Assembly: GCF_038592905.1 (NCBI RefSeq)
Contig: NZ_CP151943.1
Location: 1,800,501-1,864,500 of the forward strand
Direction of reading: 5' to 3'
Length of the DNA: 64,000 nt
Origin: Neobacillus sp. FSL H8-0543
Lineage (GTDB): Bacteria; Bacillota; Bacilli; Bacillales; Cytobacillaceae
The notes beneath the pieces were generated by a model. It had not been told where the DNA came from, ran no database searches, and saw only the letters and a list, made by a program, of their open reading frames with translations. The first letter of the stretch is position 1. Every line of letters begins with the position of its first letter. Both the position numbers and the translations under genes were made by a program. Of the stretch, positions 17,621 through 26,112 are shown piece by piece.

Positions 17621-17660
17621 GTTAAAGGAAGGTCCTTTTTGAAGGGACCTTCCTTTAACT
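17621..17660 (+). terminator. Strong terminator after the tungstate-binding gene, likely bidirectional
   Basis: GTTAAAGGAAGGTCC and GGACCTTCCTTTAAC form a 15-bp perfect stem between converging genes. It blocks read-through to any plus-strand transport genes. Confidence 0.85.
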
Positions 17661-17669
17661 TAAAATGAT

Positions 17670-18572
17670 TTATTTTAATATATCATCAATGGAATTTGTC
17701 ACATGAATTGACCGTGGTTGATAGTCAGAGACATATGTGACTGCCCCTTGACCGCCAAGGTAAAAGGCGGTTTCAGTTTGCTTTTCAGCAAATTGATCCA
17801 ATCTCCGTAGCAGTTGAGAATCTGTTTCAAAGGGTAAGGTGGTTGTAGCAGACAACAGAACCATATTTGGCTTTAATTTGCTTACCAATGTTTCAATTGA
17901 CCCTGGGGCTGGAGAAGCCCCAATTAATTGAGTTTTCCACCCCTTCATCATGAAACGCAAAAGGATCAGATGCAATGGTATCTCATGATATTCATGTGGC
18001 AGACAGGCTCCGAGAACAAATGGAGCAGATTCTCGATAGTGATAATTTCGTCGAATTTGAATCAAGAAATCCCTTACAACTAGGCTTGATACGGATTCCT
18101 GATATTCACTCCACTCATCATTCTCCCACTTTCTCCCTACCTCTTTTAAAAAAGGAAGCACGATACCGGTTAAAAAACTTTCGAGACCTACATGATGATA
18201 GGCTTGTTTTAAGATAAAATTTATTTCGATTTCATCACAGTGACTGCCTTTTTCTAGAAGCCGAAAAACATACTCATTCCACTGCTCATAATTAGAGGTT
18301 TCTTCCTTCGGTAATGGTACTTCAGGGTCTTCTTCAGACTCTTTTACAAGAAGAATAGATTTTTTTAGCGAATGACCTTGTTCCGAAAGTAACTTGATTT
18401 TCAAGAGCATTTTAACATCCTCTTGACTATAGATTCTATAACCATTTTCCAAACGTTTCGGTTGAATAATTCCATAACGTTCTTCCCATTTTCTAATCAC
18501 TTGTTTCGATAATCCAGTCATGTCTGCGACTTGTTGAATCGAAAATAACCCATTTTTATGAGATTGAATCAT
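17670..18572 (-). CDS. MerR-family regulator with B12-binding-like C-terminal domain
   Basis: This 300-residue protein has a MerR HTH at residues 9-75 (SIQQVADMTGLSKQVIRKWE). It then has the four-helix and Rossmann module seen in CarH/LitR photoreceptors and MerR-type cobalamin regulators. The Wx9EH cobalamin-capping motif is present as W149-x9-E159-S160, so its His is replaced. The lower-ligand motif DxHxxG reads EYHEIP, keeping His196 but changing the flanking residues. Cobalamin binding is therefore possible but altered. The ATG at 18572 has AAGGGG at spacing 9; upstream starts in the frame lack a site. It is divergent from an FtsX-type ABC transporter, its likely target. Confidence 0.82.
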   Translation of the reverse strand: MIQSHKNGLFSIQQVADMTGLSKQVIRKWEERYGIIQPKRLENGYRIYSQEDVKMLLKIKLLSEQGHSLKKSILLVKESEEDPEVPLPKEETSNYEQWNEYVFRLLEKGSHCDEIEINFILKQAYHHVGLESFLTGIVLPFLKEVGRKWENDEWSEYQESVSSLVVRDFLIQIRRNYHYRESAPFVLGACLPHEYHEIPLHLILLRFMMKGWKTQLIGASPAPGSIETLVSKLKPNMVLLSATTTLPFETDSQLLRRLDQFAEKQTETAFYLGGQGAVTYVSDYQPRSIHVTNSIDDILK

Positions 18573-18606
18573 CCTTTTCATCCCCTTAGTAACTGTCCAA
18601 ATCCAC

Positions 18607-18647
18607 ATAAGTATTATAAGTATAACCAATCCCTATTTTTCGTACAA
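18607..18647 (-). promoter_or_regulatory. Promoter of the MerR-type gene with a direct repeat
   Basis: On the minus strand TTGTAC (18642-18647), 17 bases, then TATACT (18619-18624). The downstream part overlaps a direct repeat of ATAAGTAT (18607-18614 and 18616-18623), suggesting autoregulation. Confidence 0.5.
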
Positions 18648-18663
18648 CGTTATCACCACAAAC

Positions 18664-18780
18664 ATTATACAAAGATTAAAATCGTACGATATCCTTTATA
18701 ATTAATCCGAACATTTGTATAATCTTTTTTATATTTTATTATACAAGGGTTTGACAAAACAAGTTATTATGATTAATAAT
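18664..18780 (+). promoter_or_regulatory. Operator region and promoter of the ABC transporter operon
   Basis: Three copies of a 9-mer lie here: ATTATACAA at 18664-18672, its complement TTGTATAAT at 18715-18723, and ATTATACAA at 18738-18746; the last two form an inverted repeat with a 14-base spacer. A perfect palindrome ATCGTACGAT is at 18681-18690. A sigma A promoter follows: TTGACA (18751-18756), 17 bases, TAATAA (18774-18779). The TATACA core recalls the TnTACA half-sites reported for CarH-type regulators (from memory). Confidence 0.55.
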
Positions 18781-18819
18781 AGTGTTAATTATAATTTTAA
18801 GATCTATAAAGGGAGTGAA

Positions 18820-19890
18820 ATGGTGTATTTAGCATGGCAAGAAATTAAAAAAAATAAACTTCGTTTTACCTTGATTACGGGGATTTTAATGCTCGTTTCC
18901 TATCTTGTATTTTTTCTCTCTGGACTTGCAACGGGTCTCGCAAGTCTGAATAGGGAGGCGGTTGATAAATGGGACGCAACAGCTATTATCCTTACCAAGG
19001 AATCAGATAAAAGCTTGTACCAATCATTCATGTCGATTGATCATCTAAAAGACATTGATGCAAAAAAAACGGCAGTCATCGGTCAGCTAAACGCAATTGC
19101 TAGTAACAGCGACAATAAGCAAAACATCTCACTCTTCGGTATCAACAAAGAAGAATTTCTTATGCCAAATGTGACGGGAGGTAGGTCTTTTGAAAAAGAA
19201 AATGAGGTTATTGCTGATGATTCACTGAAAGACAAGGGATTCAATTTAGGTGATAAATTATCCTTATCCTCCAGTGACCAATATCTAACTATTGTTGGAT
19301 TTACAGACTCTGCTCGTTTTAATGCTGCACCTGTTCTCTATGCAAACCTTTCAACCTTCCATCAAGTCAAATTCGGTGAGGCAGCTGAACAGAATAAAGA
19401 TCAAATTAACGGGATTGTTGTTCAGGATGATTCTATTTCGTCTCTTACCCAAAAGGATGAGCTGGAGGCACTTGAAATTGAATCATTCATTGAAAGTTTG
19501 CCTGGCTATACTGAACAAAAACTTACGTTAAATTTCATGATTTACTTTCTCTTTGGTATTTCATCTATCATTGTAGCTATTTTCTTGTATGTGTTGACCG
19601 TGCAGAAGATAGGCATATTCGGGGTTATGAAGGCTCAAGGGATTTCCAGCTCCTATTTATCCTGGTCGGTTGTGGCACAAACCTTTATTTTAGCGTTAAT
19701 TGGGACGGCACTTGGATTTGTCTTAACACTCATTTCAGGAGCTTTTTTACCAGCAGCCGTTCCTGTTTCGTTTGATCTGACGTTGATGGCATTCTATGGG
19801 TTAATCCTGATGGCTGTCGCAACTGCCGGTGCCGTCTTCTCAGTTTTAACGATTGTTCGAATTGACCCACTGAAAGCGATTGGAGGCTAA
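18820..19890 (+). CDS. FtsX-type ABC transporter permease (HrtB/MacB-like)
   Basis: This 356-residue protein has an N-terminal membrane helix (about residues 14-40), an extracytoplasmic domain of about 200 residues and three C-terminal helices, the one-plus-three topology of FtsX/MacB permeases. The size matches HrtB-like permeases used for heme or toxic-compound export. Translation is taken from the ATG at 18820, which follows GGGAGTGAA; the upstream open frame lacks a site. The ATPase gene starts four bases after its stop. Control is probably by the divergent MerR/B12-domain protein. The substrate is not inferable. Confidence 0.85.
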   Translation: MVYLAWQEIKKNKLRFTLITGILMLVSYLVFFLSGLATGLASLNREAVDKWDATAIILTKESDKSLYQSFMSIDHLKDIDAKKTAVIGQLNAIASNSDNKQNISLFGINKEEFLMPNVTGGRSFEKENEVIADDSLKDKGFNLGDKLSLSSSDQYLTIVGFTDSARFNAAPVLYANLSTFHQVKFGEAAEQNKDQINGIVVQDDSISSLTQKDELEALEIESFIESLPGYTEQKLTLNFMIYFLFGISSIIVAIFLYVLTVQKIGIFGVMKAQGISSSYLSWSVVAQTFILALIGTALGFVLTLISGAFLPAAVPVSFDLTLMAFYGLILMAVATAGAVFSVLTIVRIDPLKAIGG

Positions 19891-19893
19891 AAC

Positions 19894-20607
19894 ATGGCAG
19901 TATTACAATTACATCAAGTTAAGAAGAGCTACGGAAGCGATCATAAGAAGGTTGACGCCTTAAAGGAAACAGATTTTCTTGCCGACCGTGGGGAGCTGAT
20001 TGCAATAATTGGTCCGTCGGGGTCTGGAAAAAGCACCTTTCTTACCATTGTCGGTGGATTATTATCACCAACCTCAGGTGACGTAGTAATCAATGGGCAA
20101 AACTTAACCTCATTGAATGAAAAAGAACGGTCACAAATCCGACTCAAGGAAATCGGATTTGTGTTACAGGCATCAAACTTGGTACCCTTTCTGTCAGTGG
20201 CCAATCAATTGAAGCTATTGGACAAAGTGAAAAAGGGAAACATGTCGAAAGCGGAGCGAAATCAACTTTATGAGGATTTGGACATTTGTGACTTACTCTT
20301 AAAATATCCCTCCGACTTATCTGGCGGGCAACGCCAGCGTGTAGCAATTGCTAAGGCTCTGTATAGCAATCCTTCAATTATTTTGGCTGATGAGCCCACA
20401 GCCTCACTTGACTCCGAACGTGCCTATGAAGTCATGGAGCTCTTGAAAAAAGTAACGAAGCAGAAGAAAACAACAACCATTGTGGTGACGCATGATACTA
20501 GACTTGTGGACTACTGTGACAAAGTTTATCAAATGACAGATGGTGTCCTTTCAGCAATAGAAACACAGGCTAAGAAGCCACATAAAGAAGCCTCCGTAAA
20601 TTATTAA
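19894..20607 (+). CDS. ABC transporter ATPase subunit (LolD/HrtA type)
   Basis: This 237-residue nucleotide-binding protein has Walker A GPSGSGKS (residues 38-45), signature LSGGQRQRVAIAKAL, Walker B IILADEPTASLD, and the switch His in VVTHD. It belongs to the MacB/LolD class that partners FtsX-type permeases in mechanotransmission or export rather than classical import. It lies four bases after the permease gene and ends at a terminator, so this is a two-gene transporter operon. Confidence 0.93.
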   Translation: MAVLQLHQVKKSYGSDHKKVDALKETDFLADRGELIAIIGPSGSGKSTFLTIVGGLLSPTSGDVVINGQNLTSLNEKERSQIRLKEIGFVLQASNLVPFLSVANQLKLLDKVKKGNMSKAERNQLYEDLDICDLLLKYPSDLSGGQRQRVAIAKALYSNPSIILADEPTASLDSERAYEVMELLKKVTKQKKTTTIVVTHDTRLVDYCDKVYQMTDGVLSAIETQAKKPHKEASVNY

Positions 20608-20670
20608 CGTGTTCCGTTTTGAGGTGGGATTTTTAAAATGACACCTTAATTAACGTAAAAATTGGCAAGT

Positions 20671-20717
20671 AAAAAAAGGGGAAGTCTCTTCTAAAATGAG
20701 ATTTCCCCTTTTTTTAT
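20671..20717 (+). terminator. Terminator of the ABC transporter operon
   Basis: AAAAAAAGGGGAA and TTCCCCTTTTTTT, with inner TCTC/GAGA, form a long stem ending in a T-run. Confidence 0.88.
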
Positions 20718-20901
20718 CTAGGATTGTAAGTTAGGTCGAAGCGTTTACCGAGCCGTGTCATGCCTTGATAGACGATGGTTTTTTGCTTTTAACTACGAGT
20801 ATTCTTACAAGTATATTAAATAACCGTATTGAAATAATACCGTTTCTTTTTATATTGGCTATGTTAAAGGTTATTGTTGATACTATTAATTTTAAGAAAA
20901 T

Positions 20902-21091
20902 AAATAGACGGAGAAATTCCGCCAATTTGGTAAAAAGCATTAAAAATAGCCTAAATAGACGGAAAAATTCCGCCTATTTATATAAAAAACATAAAAAGGC
21001 GGGAATTTGCACAGCATAACCGGAAAATCTCCGCTTATATTCCACGAAACGAGCTCCATTTTTCAAATAACCGGAAAATCTCCGCTTATTT
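20902..21091. repeat. Cluster of four CGGA...TCCG palindromic repeats
   Basis: Four imperfect palindromes of 23-27 bp lie at 20902-20928, 20953-20979, 21016-21038 and 21066-21090. They follow the pattern ATAgaCGGAaAAaTTCCGCcTAT (first two) or ATAACCGGAAAATCTCCGCTTAT (last two). They look like small REP-like elements duplicated in place. A 255-base open frame over them (20765-21019) has no ribosome site and is partly composed of repeat sequence; I do not call it a gene. Confidence 0.7.
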
Positions 21092-21108
21092 TACTTTCGC
21101 TGGTTATT

Positions 21109-21152
21109 TAAGCGCAAATCAACAGACAAGTTTAACAAAGCCTTTATATTAA
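21109..21152. repeat. Right-end fragment of the hairpin repeat seen at 28598-28754
   Basis: AGCGCAAATCAACAGACAAG followed by TTTAACAAAGCCTTTAT matches the right end and flank of the longer repeat at about 28715-28752 with two differences. Only the right arm is present here. Confidence 0.6.
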
Positions 21153-21200
21153 AAAGGCAATGCTTAAACTCATAATCACTTGGGTTTTAACTGGCATTGC
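21150..21200 (-). terminator. Terminator of the WYL regulator gene
   Basis: On the minus strand GCAATGC (21194-21200) pairs with GCATTGC (21157-21163), with an inner TTAAAAC/GTTTAA stem, and is followed by TTTTT. Confidence 0.65.
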
Positions 21201-22163
21201 TTATGGGCAGAATAGGCCTAATCTCTTTTGTAAATCTTCGTAAATTTCTACTGGCATTTCCTTGACATTGATATCTTCACCTAGGAAAAGTAGCCAATTG
21301 GTTATTTCCGTTAACTCTTCGGGATTATTTACATTGATAAAAGTCTTTAGAATGGCTGTAGCTTGGTAAGGGTTTGTATAGGAAATAGAAACTTTTAAAG
21401 GCTGGTATTTCTTAAACTGGGCAATTGCCTTAGGGCCAAGTTCAAGGATAAGGTTGATGACTGCTTCCTGCTTACTTATTTTTTCTAAAATCACTTTCTT
21501 ACTCAATCTATCGTTTGTTGGGTAAGGTTTGACATTGGTGAGATGGTCGACATGAAAAATCTGCTTCTTTTCTTCCTTTAAGTTAAATCCTTCAATCAGC
21601 CAAAGGCTTTTTTCACGATAAAGATGCAAGAGATAAATGGGATAAGACTTTGCACCCTTCTCTCCATTGATAGTAATCAATAAATATCTATCCATAAGCA
21701 GGAGTTGGATGAGTTTTTCTAACATCGGATGGGGGAGGTCTGACAGGTCAAGCAGGTCAGGGTTATTCGGGTTGGTCCCTTCAAATAGCAGGATTTGATT
21801 TAATAGAACAAGGTCATCTTGCTGGTTTTCTGAGATGAGGCCTAGTAACTTTTCAGCTAAAGACTGGCGACTTTTTAGATAGGGGAGCTGTTGGTTTCTT
21901 GTTGCCATAAAGGCAATAAAAAGGGCTTTGACCTCATTATCGGTAAAGCGAACATCAGGGAGGACAGAATTGTGCATGACAGAATACCCCCCATCCCTTC
22001 CAACTTCAGCAACAAGCGGCATCCCCATCGCTTCAATTTCTCTAATATCTCTAATCGCTGTCGAACGAGAGATGTTAAATTCCTGCATGATTTCAGAAAT
22101 CGTAAAGTGGGAACGGTTGTTGATATAGCGCATGATGATATTAATCCGTTCAACTTTTTTCAT
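21201..22163 (-). CDS. DeoR-type HTH / WYL-domain transcriptional regulator
   Basis: This 320-residue protein has an N-terminal winged helix (MKKVERINIIMRYINNRSHF, then ISRSTAIRDIREIEAMGMPL) and a C-terminal WYL-like ligand domain with LYREKSLWLIEGFN. Relatives (YafY/PafC-like) sense small ligands or DNA fragments. GGAGG stands before the ATG at 22163. It is divergent from the GyrI-like gene at 22280 with a gap of about 115 bases, so it probably controls that pair of genes. Confidence 0.85.
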   Translation of the reverse strand: MKKVERINIIMRYINNRSHFTISEIMQEFNISRSTAIRDIREIEAMGMPLVAEVGRDGGYSVMHNSVLPDVRFTDNEVKALFIAFMATRNQQLPYLKSRQSLAEKLLGLISENQQDDLVLLNQILLFEGTNPNNPDLLDLSDLPHPMLEKLIQLLLMDRYLLITINGEKGAKSYPIYLLHLYREKSLWLIEGFNLKEEKKQIFHVDHLTNVKPYPTNDRLSKKVILEKISKQEAVINLILELGPKAIAQFKKYQPLKVSISYTNPYQATAILKTFINVNNPEELTEITNWLLFLGEDINVKEMPVEIYEDLQKRLGLFCP

Positions 22164-22279
22164 TCAGCTACGCACCTCCTAAACAGTATCACTTTTTGAC
22201 ATGATTTAAAGTTATTATAAACATATCAAGTGAAATGACAAAGCATTTGATTCATTTTAAAAAAAGGAAGGTATTGAAT

Positions 22280-22759
22280 ATGACAAATTATACCCTAGAA
22301 GAAAAAGACAGCTTTACCGTTTTAGGATTTGGAACGGAGCTTACGAGCCATTACACAGACTACGCTGGCATAACAAAGGAAAAAGCAGACTTTTGGCAGG
22401 CAGTCAAACAAGATGGAACGCTTGATACTCTAAAATCCGTAGCTGCAAATGACTATATTTTCACCGTAAACGAAGCGGTAAATAACAAGATGATGCATTA
22501 TGCCGGCGTCCTGACAGAGAAAACTTTACCAGAAGCAACCAGAGTGATCGAATTTCCTAAAGGAGAATACCTCGTTGTTAAAGGGGAAGCGAAATCTACT
22601 GAAGAGTTGAGTAATACGCTTACTGGTATTGCCTTTGGTCAAGTCTTGCCAGAAGCAAAGGATTTTGCCTATGTTGGCGGGCCAAATGCAACGGTTGAGA
22701 TGGGAGAGCGCGACGGCTTAGTATTTGGTGAAGTATGGATTCCTGTTGTAAGGAAATAA
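22280..22759 (+). CDS. GyrI-like / AraC-type effector-binding domain protein
   Basis: This 159-residue stand-alone protein belongs to the GyrI-like small-molecule-binding superfamily (the effector domain of AraC/BmrR-type regulators). Recognisable patterns are the N-terminal strand FTVLGFGTELT, the middle YIFTVNEAVNNKMMHYAGV, and the C-terminal GERDGLVFGEVWIPV. Such proteins bind lipophilic or cationic compounds in the cytoplasm. The ATG at 22280 has AAGGAAGG; the open frame upstream from 22235 has no site. It is divergent from a WYL regulator and 16-22 bases upstream of an unknown gene, probably in one transcript. Confidence 0.75.
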   Translation: MTNYTLEEKDSFTVLGFGTELTSHYTDYAGITKEKADFWQAVKQDGTLDTLKSVAANDYIFTVNEAVNNKMMHYAGVLTEKTLPEATRVIEFPKGEYLVVKGEAKSTEELSNTLTGIAFGQVLPEAKDFAYVGGPNATVEMGERDGLVFGEVWIPVVRK

Positions 22760-22775
22760 AGAAATAAAAGGATGG

Positions 22776-23249
22776 ATGGAAATGTCCTATATCGTTGATT
22801 TTAAAAATGTTTCTACGATTGGTTTAGAGTCTTCACCAGTAGCAGAGGCGTTAGCAGGTTTACGCGCGAATGAAGCTCGTTACTTTATGAACAAATATAA
22901 GCATGAATTTACGGTTGTACCAGCTAGTGAAAGCCTAGAGACCCTTAACTATGTAAACGAAATTTTGAAAAAAGAACGTGATATTGAGTTTGCGGCCAAA
23001 CCGTTAGAAACGTCTCGTTTTCAAGTGGAAAATATCAAAATTGCCTACGTCTTTTATGAGGATGGTCTTTCGGTCAACGTCATGTATACGGTTGATGACC
23101 CTAAGCCGAAGCGGGCCGTTGGTTTTAAGCTTTCTGAGGGTATGGAAGTACCAATGGAGTTAGAAGGGAAGTTTAAGTTTGCAAGGCAGAAGTCTAAACT
23201 GGCTGGAACCATTCGGGGCTCGTATTTTGTCATTAAAGGAGAATATTAA
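22776..23249 (+). CDS. Hypothetical protein co-transcribed with the GyrI-like gene
   Basis: A 157-residue soluble protein I do not recognise; it has alternating strands and helices and no signal peptide or membrane segment. Two start codons are close, ATG at 22776 and ATG at 22782; the site AAAAGGATGG fits the second slightly better. It follows the GyrI-like gene by 16 bases and ends at a terminator, which implies a two-gene operon opposite the WYL regulator. The C-terminal half (GFKLSEGMEVPMELEGKFKF) ends in a strand-rich KLAGTIRGSYFVIKGEY, possibly a small-ligand or SOUL/GyrI-type fold, but this is a guess. Confidence 0.7.
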   Translation: MEMSYIVDFKNVSTIGLESSPVAEALAGLRANEARYFMNKYKHEFTVVPASESLETLNYVNEILKKERDIEFAAKPLETSRFQVENIKIAYVFYEDGLSVNVMYTVDDPKPKRAVGFKLSEGMEVPMELEGKFKFARQKSKLAGTIRGSYFVIKGEY

Positions 23250-23288
23250 AGTAAGCAAAGGCAATGTTCATCTTGGTATTTAAATAAC

Positions 23289-23338
23289 AAAACAGCACTT
23301 CTCCATCAAATGTGGGTGAGTGCTGTTTTATTTTTTTG
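23289..23338 (+). terminator. Terminator of the GyrI-like operon
   Basis: AAAACAGCACT and AGTGCTGTTTT form an 11-bp stem around a 19-base loop, followed by ATTTTTTT. Confidence 0.85.
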
Positions 23339-23382
23339 CAAAAACTTCATTTACTTATGATAGGATCATCGTGATGAAGATC

Positions 23383-24075
23383 CTAATATCCGAAAATAGC
23401 TACATTCTGATTTTGCAACACAAAATGATTATTCAACCATCCTAAAGTATTCAAAACATATCCTAAAGAATCTGCATTATATCTTCCTGCAATTTTTTGA
23501 TAGGCCAATAGCTCATAAACTTTATTTGAATCAAAATCTACTGGATACAAGCCACTTAAAGGATTAACAAAACCAGTAATAGGACTTTTCAGATTTCCAT
23601 TTTCGTCATATATTTCATTTAAATACTGAGCACCTTTTGTTGATATGTCTATGATGTACTTTTTATTGTTGCTCTTGCTGACAACTTCAACCTTGAAATT
23701 ATCATGATAAGTGACCACATATTGGTAATGCTCATTAAATACATTAAAATCAAATATCAATTGTGCTGTATTTTCCAAAAAGGAATAAATATAATGGTAC
23801 ATGATTCCACCACTACCACCAGTAGCAATACTTATTAAAATATCATCTACTCCATTCTTGGTAAAATCCCCTAAGAATATAGTAGGATTATAGCCTGCAT
23901 TTTCACGAAGTAGAACACTTTTTACCGATCCAGTTCTTCCATCTTGAACGTGCAAGGTAATATTCTGAGTAAATGGACTAGCTGGGGTCTTTATCCCTGT
24001 CAAATAGACATTATCTGGTACTCTATCCCCAGTTACATCACCGCTTGCAAACGATACAATAATTGGCTGATTCAT
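23383..24075 (-). CDS. FG-GAP/VCBS-like repeat protein, possible spore-associated
   Basis: This 230-residue protein has FG-GAP-like calcium-loop repeats: SFASGDVTGDRVPDNVYL near the N-terminus, LGDFTKNGVDDILISI at about residue 68, and VDFDSNKVYELLAYQ near residue 178. There is no signal peptide. Similar single-gene proteins in Bacillus are sometimes listed as spore coat components, but I cannot confirm this from sequence. RBS GGGGG stands eight bases before the ATG. The gene is monocistronic. Both flanks carry the related string TTACTTATGATA (23351 and 24193), which suggests that the gene moved or was duplicated with its borders. Confidence 0.65.
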   Translation of the reverse strand: MNQPIIVSFASGDVTGDRVPDNVYLTGIKTPASPFTQNITLHVQDGRTGSVKSVLLRENAGYNPTIFLGDFTKNGVDDILISIATGGSGGIMYHYIYSFLENTAQLIFDFNVFNEHYQYVVTYHDNFKVEVVSKSNNKKYIIDISTKGAQYLNEIYDENGNLKSPITGFVNPLSGLYPVDFDSNKVYELLAYQKIAGRYNADSLGYVLNTLGWLNNHFVLQNQNVAIFGY

Positions 24076-24276
24076 AGGATCCCCCGCACTTTTTTTGTCC
24101 CTACACTCTATGTAAATTTAACCATAGAAGAGTTTGTACAGAAAAAATACGTTCACGATTTAAATATTAATATTTTCTCCATTGATAAAAAATCTCACTT
24201 ACTTATGATAAGGTTCACCGCACCATAAACTAGACGGCATGAAGGACTGTTTTATTAAATTATACAAACATTCCTT

Positions 24277-26112
24277 CTACAAAGCACTTTTCCCTCGGAT
24301 GTTAAACTGACTGTCATACATCTCAAAGTAGAATCCTTTATTCTCTAGGAGTTCTTGATGTGTTCCCGATTCGATGATTTCCCCTTGATGAATGACAAAG
24401 ATGCGATCGGCGTTTTCAATGGTTTTCAAGCGGTGGGCAATGACAAAACTCGTTCGCCCTTCCGTTAACATGTTGATTCCCTTTTGAATTTCGATTTCAG
24501 TATTGGTATCGACACTAGATGTCGCTTCATCAAGAATCAATATATCAGAATCGGCTAAAATCGCCCGCGCAATCGCCAGTAATTGACGCTGCCCCTGGCT
24601 TAAATTCGATCCGCCCGACGTAAGTTTCGTATGATAGCCTTCAGGCAAATGCTTTATATAGCGGTGGGCCGATGCCATCTTTGCCGCAGCCACAACTTCT
24701 TCATCTGTTGCTTTCAACCGTCCATAGCGGATATTTTCCATAATCGTTCCCGAAAACAAGAACGTGTCCTGAAGCACGACTCCGATTTTTTTCCGCAGCG
24801 CGCTTAATTGATAATCACGGATATCAAGGCCATCCACCCTTATTTCGCCAGCGGTCACATCATAAAACCTCATCAACAAATTAATAATCGTTGTCTTCCC
24901 CGACCCTGTCGGACCAACAAGAGCAATTTTCTCACCTGGTCGAACTTGAAAATCTATATTTTTTAAAATCGGCTTATCCTCCTCATACCCAAAGTGGACA
25001 TGGGAAAATTCAACCTCGCCTTTAAAGGAATCTGCGACAATCGCATTCTCTTTATCTAGCAAATCTGGCGTCTCATCCATAATTTCAAACACACGCTCCG
25101 CACCAGCAATCGCCGACTGAAACAGGTTCAATAAATTAGAAAGCTGGTTAATCGGGCGAAAAAATTGTCGCGAGTAGGTAACAAAGGCAGCAATAATTCC
25201 AACCGTTGCCAGCCCCTCAACCGTCATTACCGCCCCAATCGCAATCACAAAACCAAGCCCTAAATTGTTAATAAAGTTATTAACGGGACCCATAAATCCA
25301 GAAACCGTATCGGCCGTCATCGCTGAGTGGCGCAGCCGTTCATTGACCTCCGAAAACTGCCGGTTCATTTTCTCTTCCTTTCCAAAAAGAGTGACGACCT
25401 CATTTCCAGTAATCGCTTCTTCAACAAATCCGTTTAATTCACCCAAATCTCGTTGTCTTTTAATAAACGCACTGCTGCTATGGGTAATTATTTTTTTCGT
25501 CGTAAAAATCATCAGTGGAATCACCAGCAGCGTCACAATCGCCAGCACCCAATTAAGGGAAAACATCGCAATCGCGACGCCTGAAACCATTAATACAGAA
25601 GAAAAGATTTGAATGACACTTTGGCTTAACGCCTGATTCAAGCTCTCAATGTCATTCGTAACCCGACTCATCAAATCCCCATGTGTCCGTTTATCAAAAA
25701 ATCGTAACGATAGGGTTTGAAACTTATCAAATAAATCCTGGCGCAATTTCCGAATCGTTTGTAAGGATACACGAACCATCATAAAAGTTTGCAACCAAGT
25801 AAACACAGCGGTTGCGACGTAAACAAGTGCAAGTAACCCTAAGAACCGGATCGTTCCAGGGATATCCTTCGGAATGATATACTCGTCAATGATGACGCCA
25901 ATCATATACGGTCCGAGAATCCCCAGCAGCGTCGAGAGAATCACAAAAATAATCGAGGCCACCAAAGCCACTTTTTGCTTCTCCATATATAACCAAATCC
26001 GTTTAATTGTTCCCTTCCAATCTCTCGCCTTTACAACAGGTCCGCTAAATCCCCTCGGACCTCGCGCGCGATTGATAATATTGGGATTCGTTTGTGTAGA
26101 AGGTTTACTCAT
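24277..26112 (-). CDS. Heterodimeric ABC exporter, canonical-ATPase subunit (YfiC-like)
   Basis: This 611-residue half-transporter has six membrane helices (about residues 45-330) and an ATPase domain with Walker A GPTGSGKTT, Walker B ILILDEATSSVD with the catalytic Glu, and switch His in VIAHRL. Its signature motif is LSQGQ instead of LSGGQ. In heterodimeric exporters the subunit with the intact Walker B/His pairs with a partner carrying the canonical signature, as seen here. It overlaps the upstream gene by four bases (ATGA). It probably exports a drug or lipid under control of the PadR repressor two genes upstream. Confidence 0.92.
   Translation of the reverse strand: MSKPSTQTNPNIINRARGPRGFSGPVVKARDWKGTIKRIWLYMEKQKVALVASIIFVILSTLLGILGPYMIGVIIDEYIIPKDIPGTIRFLGLLALVYVATAVFTWLQTFMMVRVSLQTIRKLRQDLFDKFQTLSLRFFDKRTHGDLMSRVTNDIESLNQALSQSVIQIFSSVLMVSGVAIAMFSLNWVLAIVTLLVIPLMIFTTKKIITHSSSAFIKRQRDLGELNGFVEEAITGNEVVTLFGKEEKMNRQFSEVNERLRHSAMTADTVSGFMGPVNNFINNLGLGFVIAIGAVMTVEGLATVGIIAAFVTYSRQFFRPINQLSNLLNLFQSAIAGAERVFEIMDETPDLLDKENAIVADSFKGEVEFSHVHFGYEEDKPILKNIDFQVRPGEKIALVGPTGSGKTTIINLLMRFYDVTAGEIRVDGLDIRDYQLSALRKKIGVVLQDTFLFSGTIMENIRYGRLKATDEEVVAAAKMASAHRYIKHLPEGYHTKLTSGGSNLSQGQRQLLAIARAILADSDILILDEATSSVDTNTEIEIQKGINMLTEGRTSFVIAHRLKTIENADRIFVIHQGEIIESGTHQELLENKGFYFEMYDSQFNIRGKSAL

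Noticed and set aside
20765..21019. 84-codon open frame as a gene
   Set aside because: No ribosome site, TTG start, and the second half is composed of palindromic repeat sequence.
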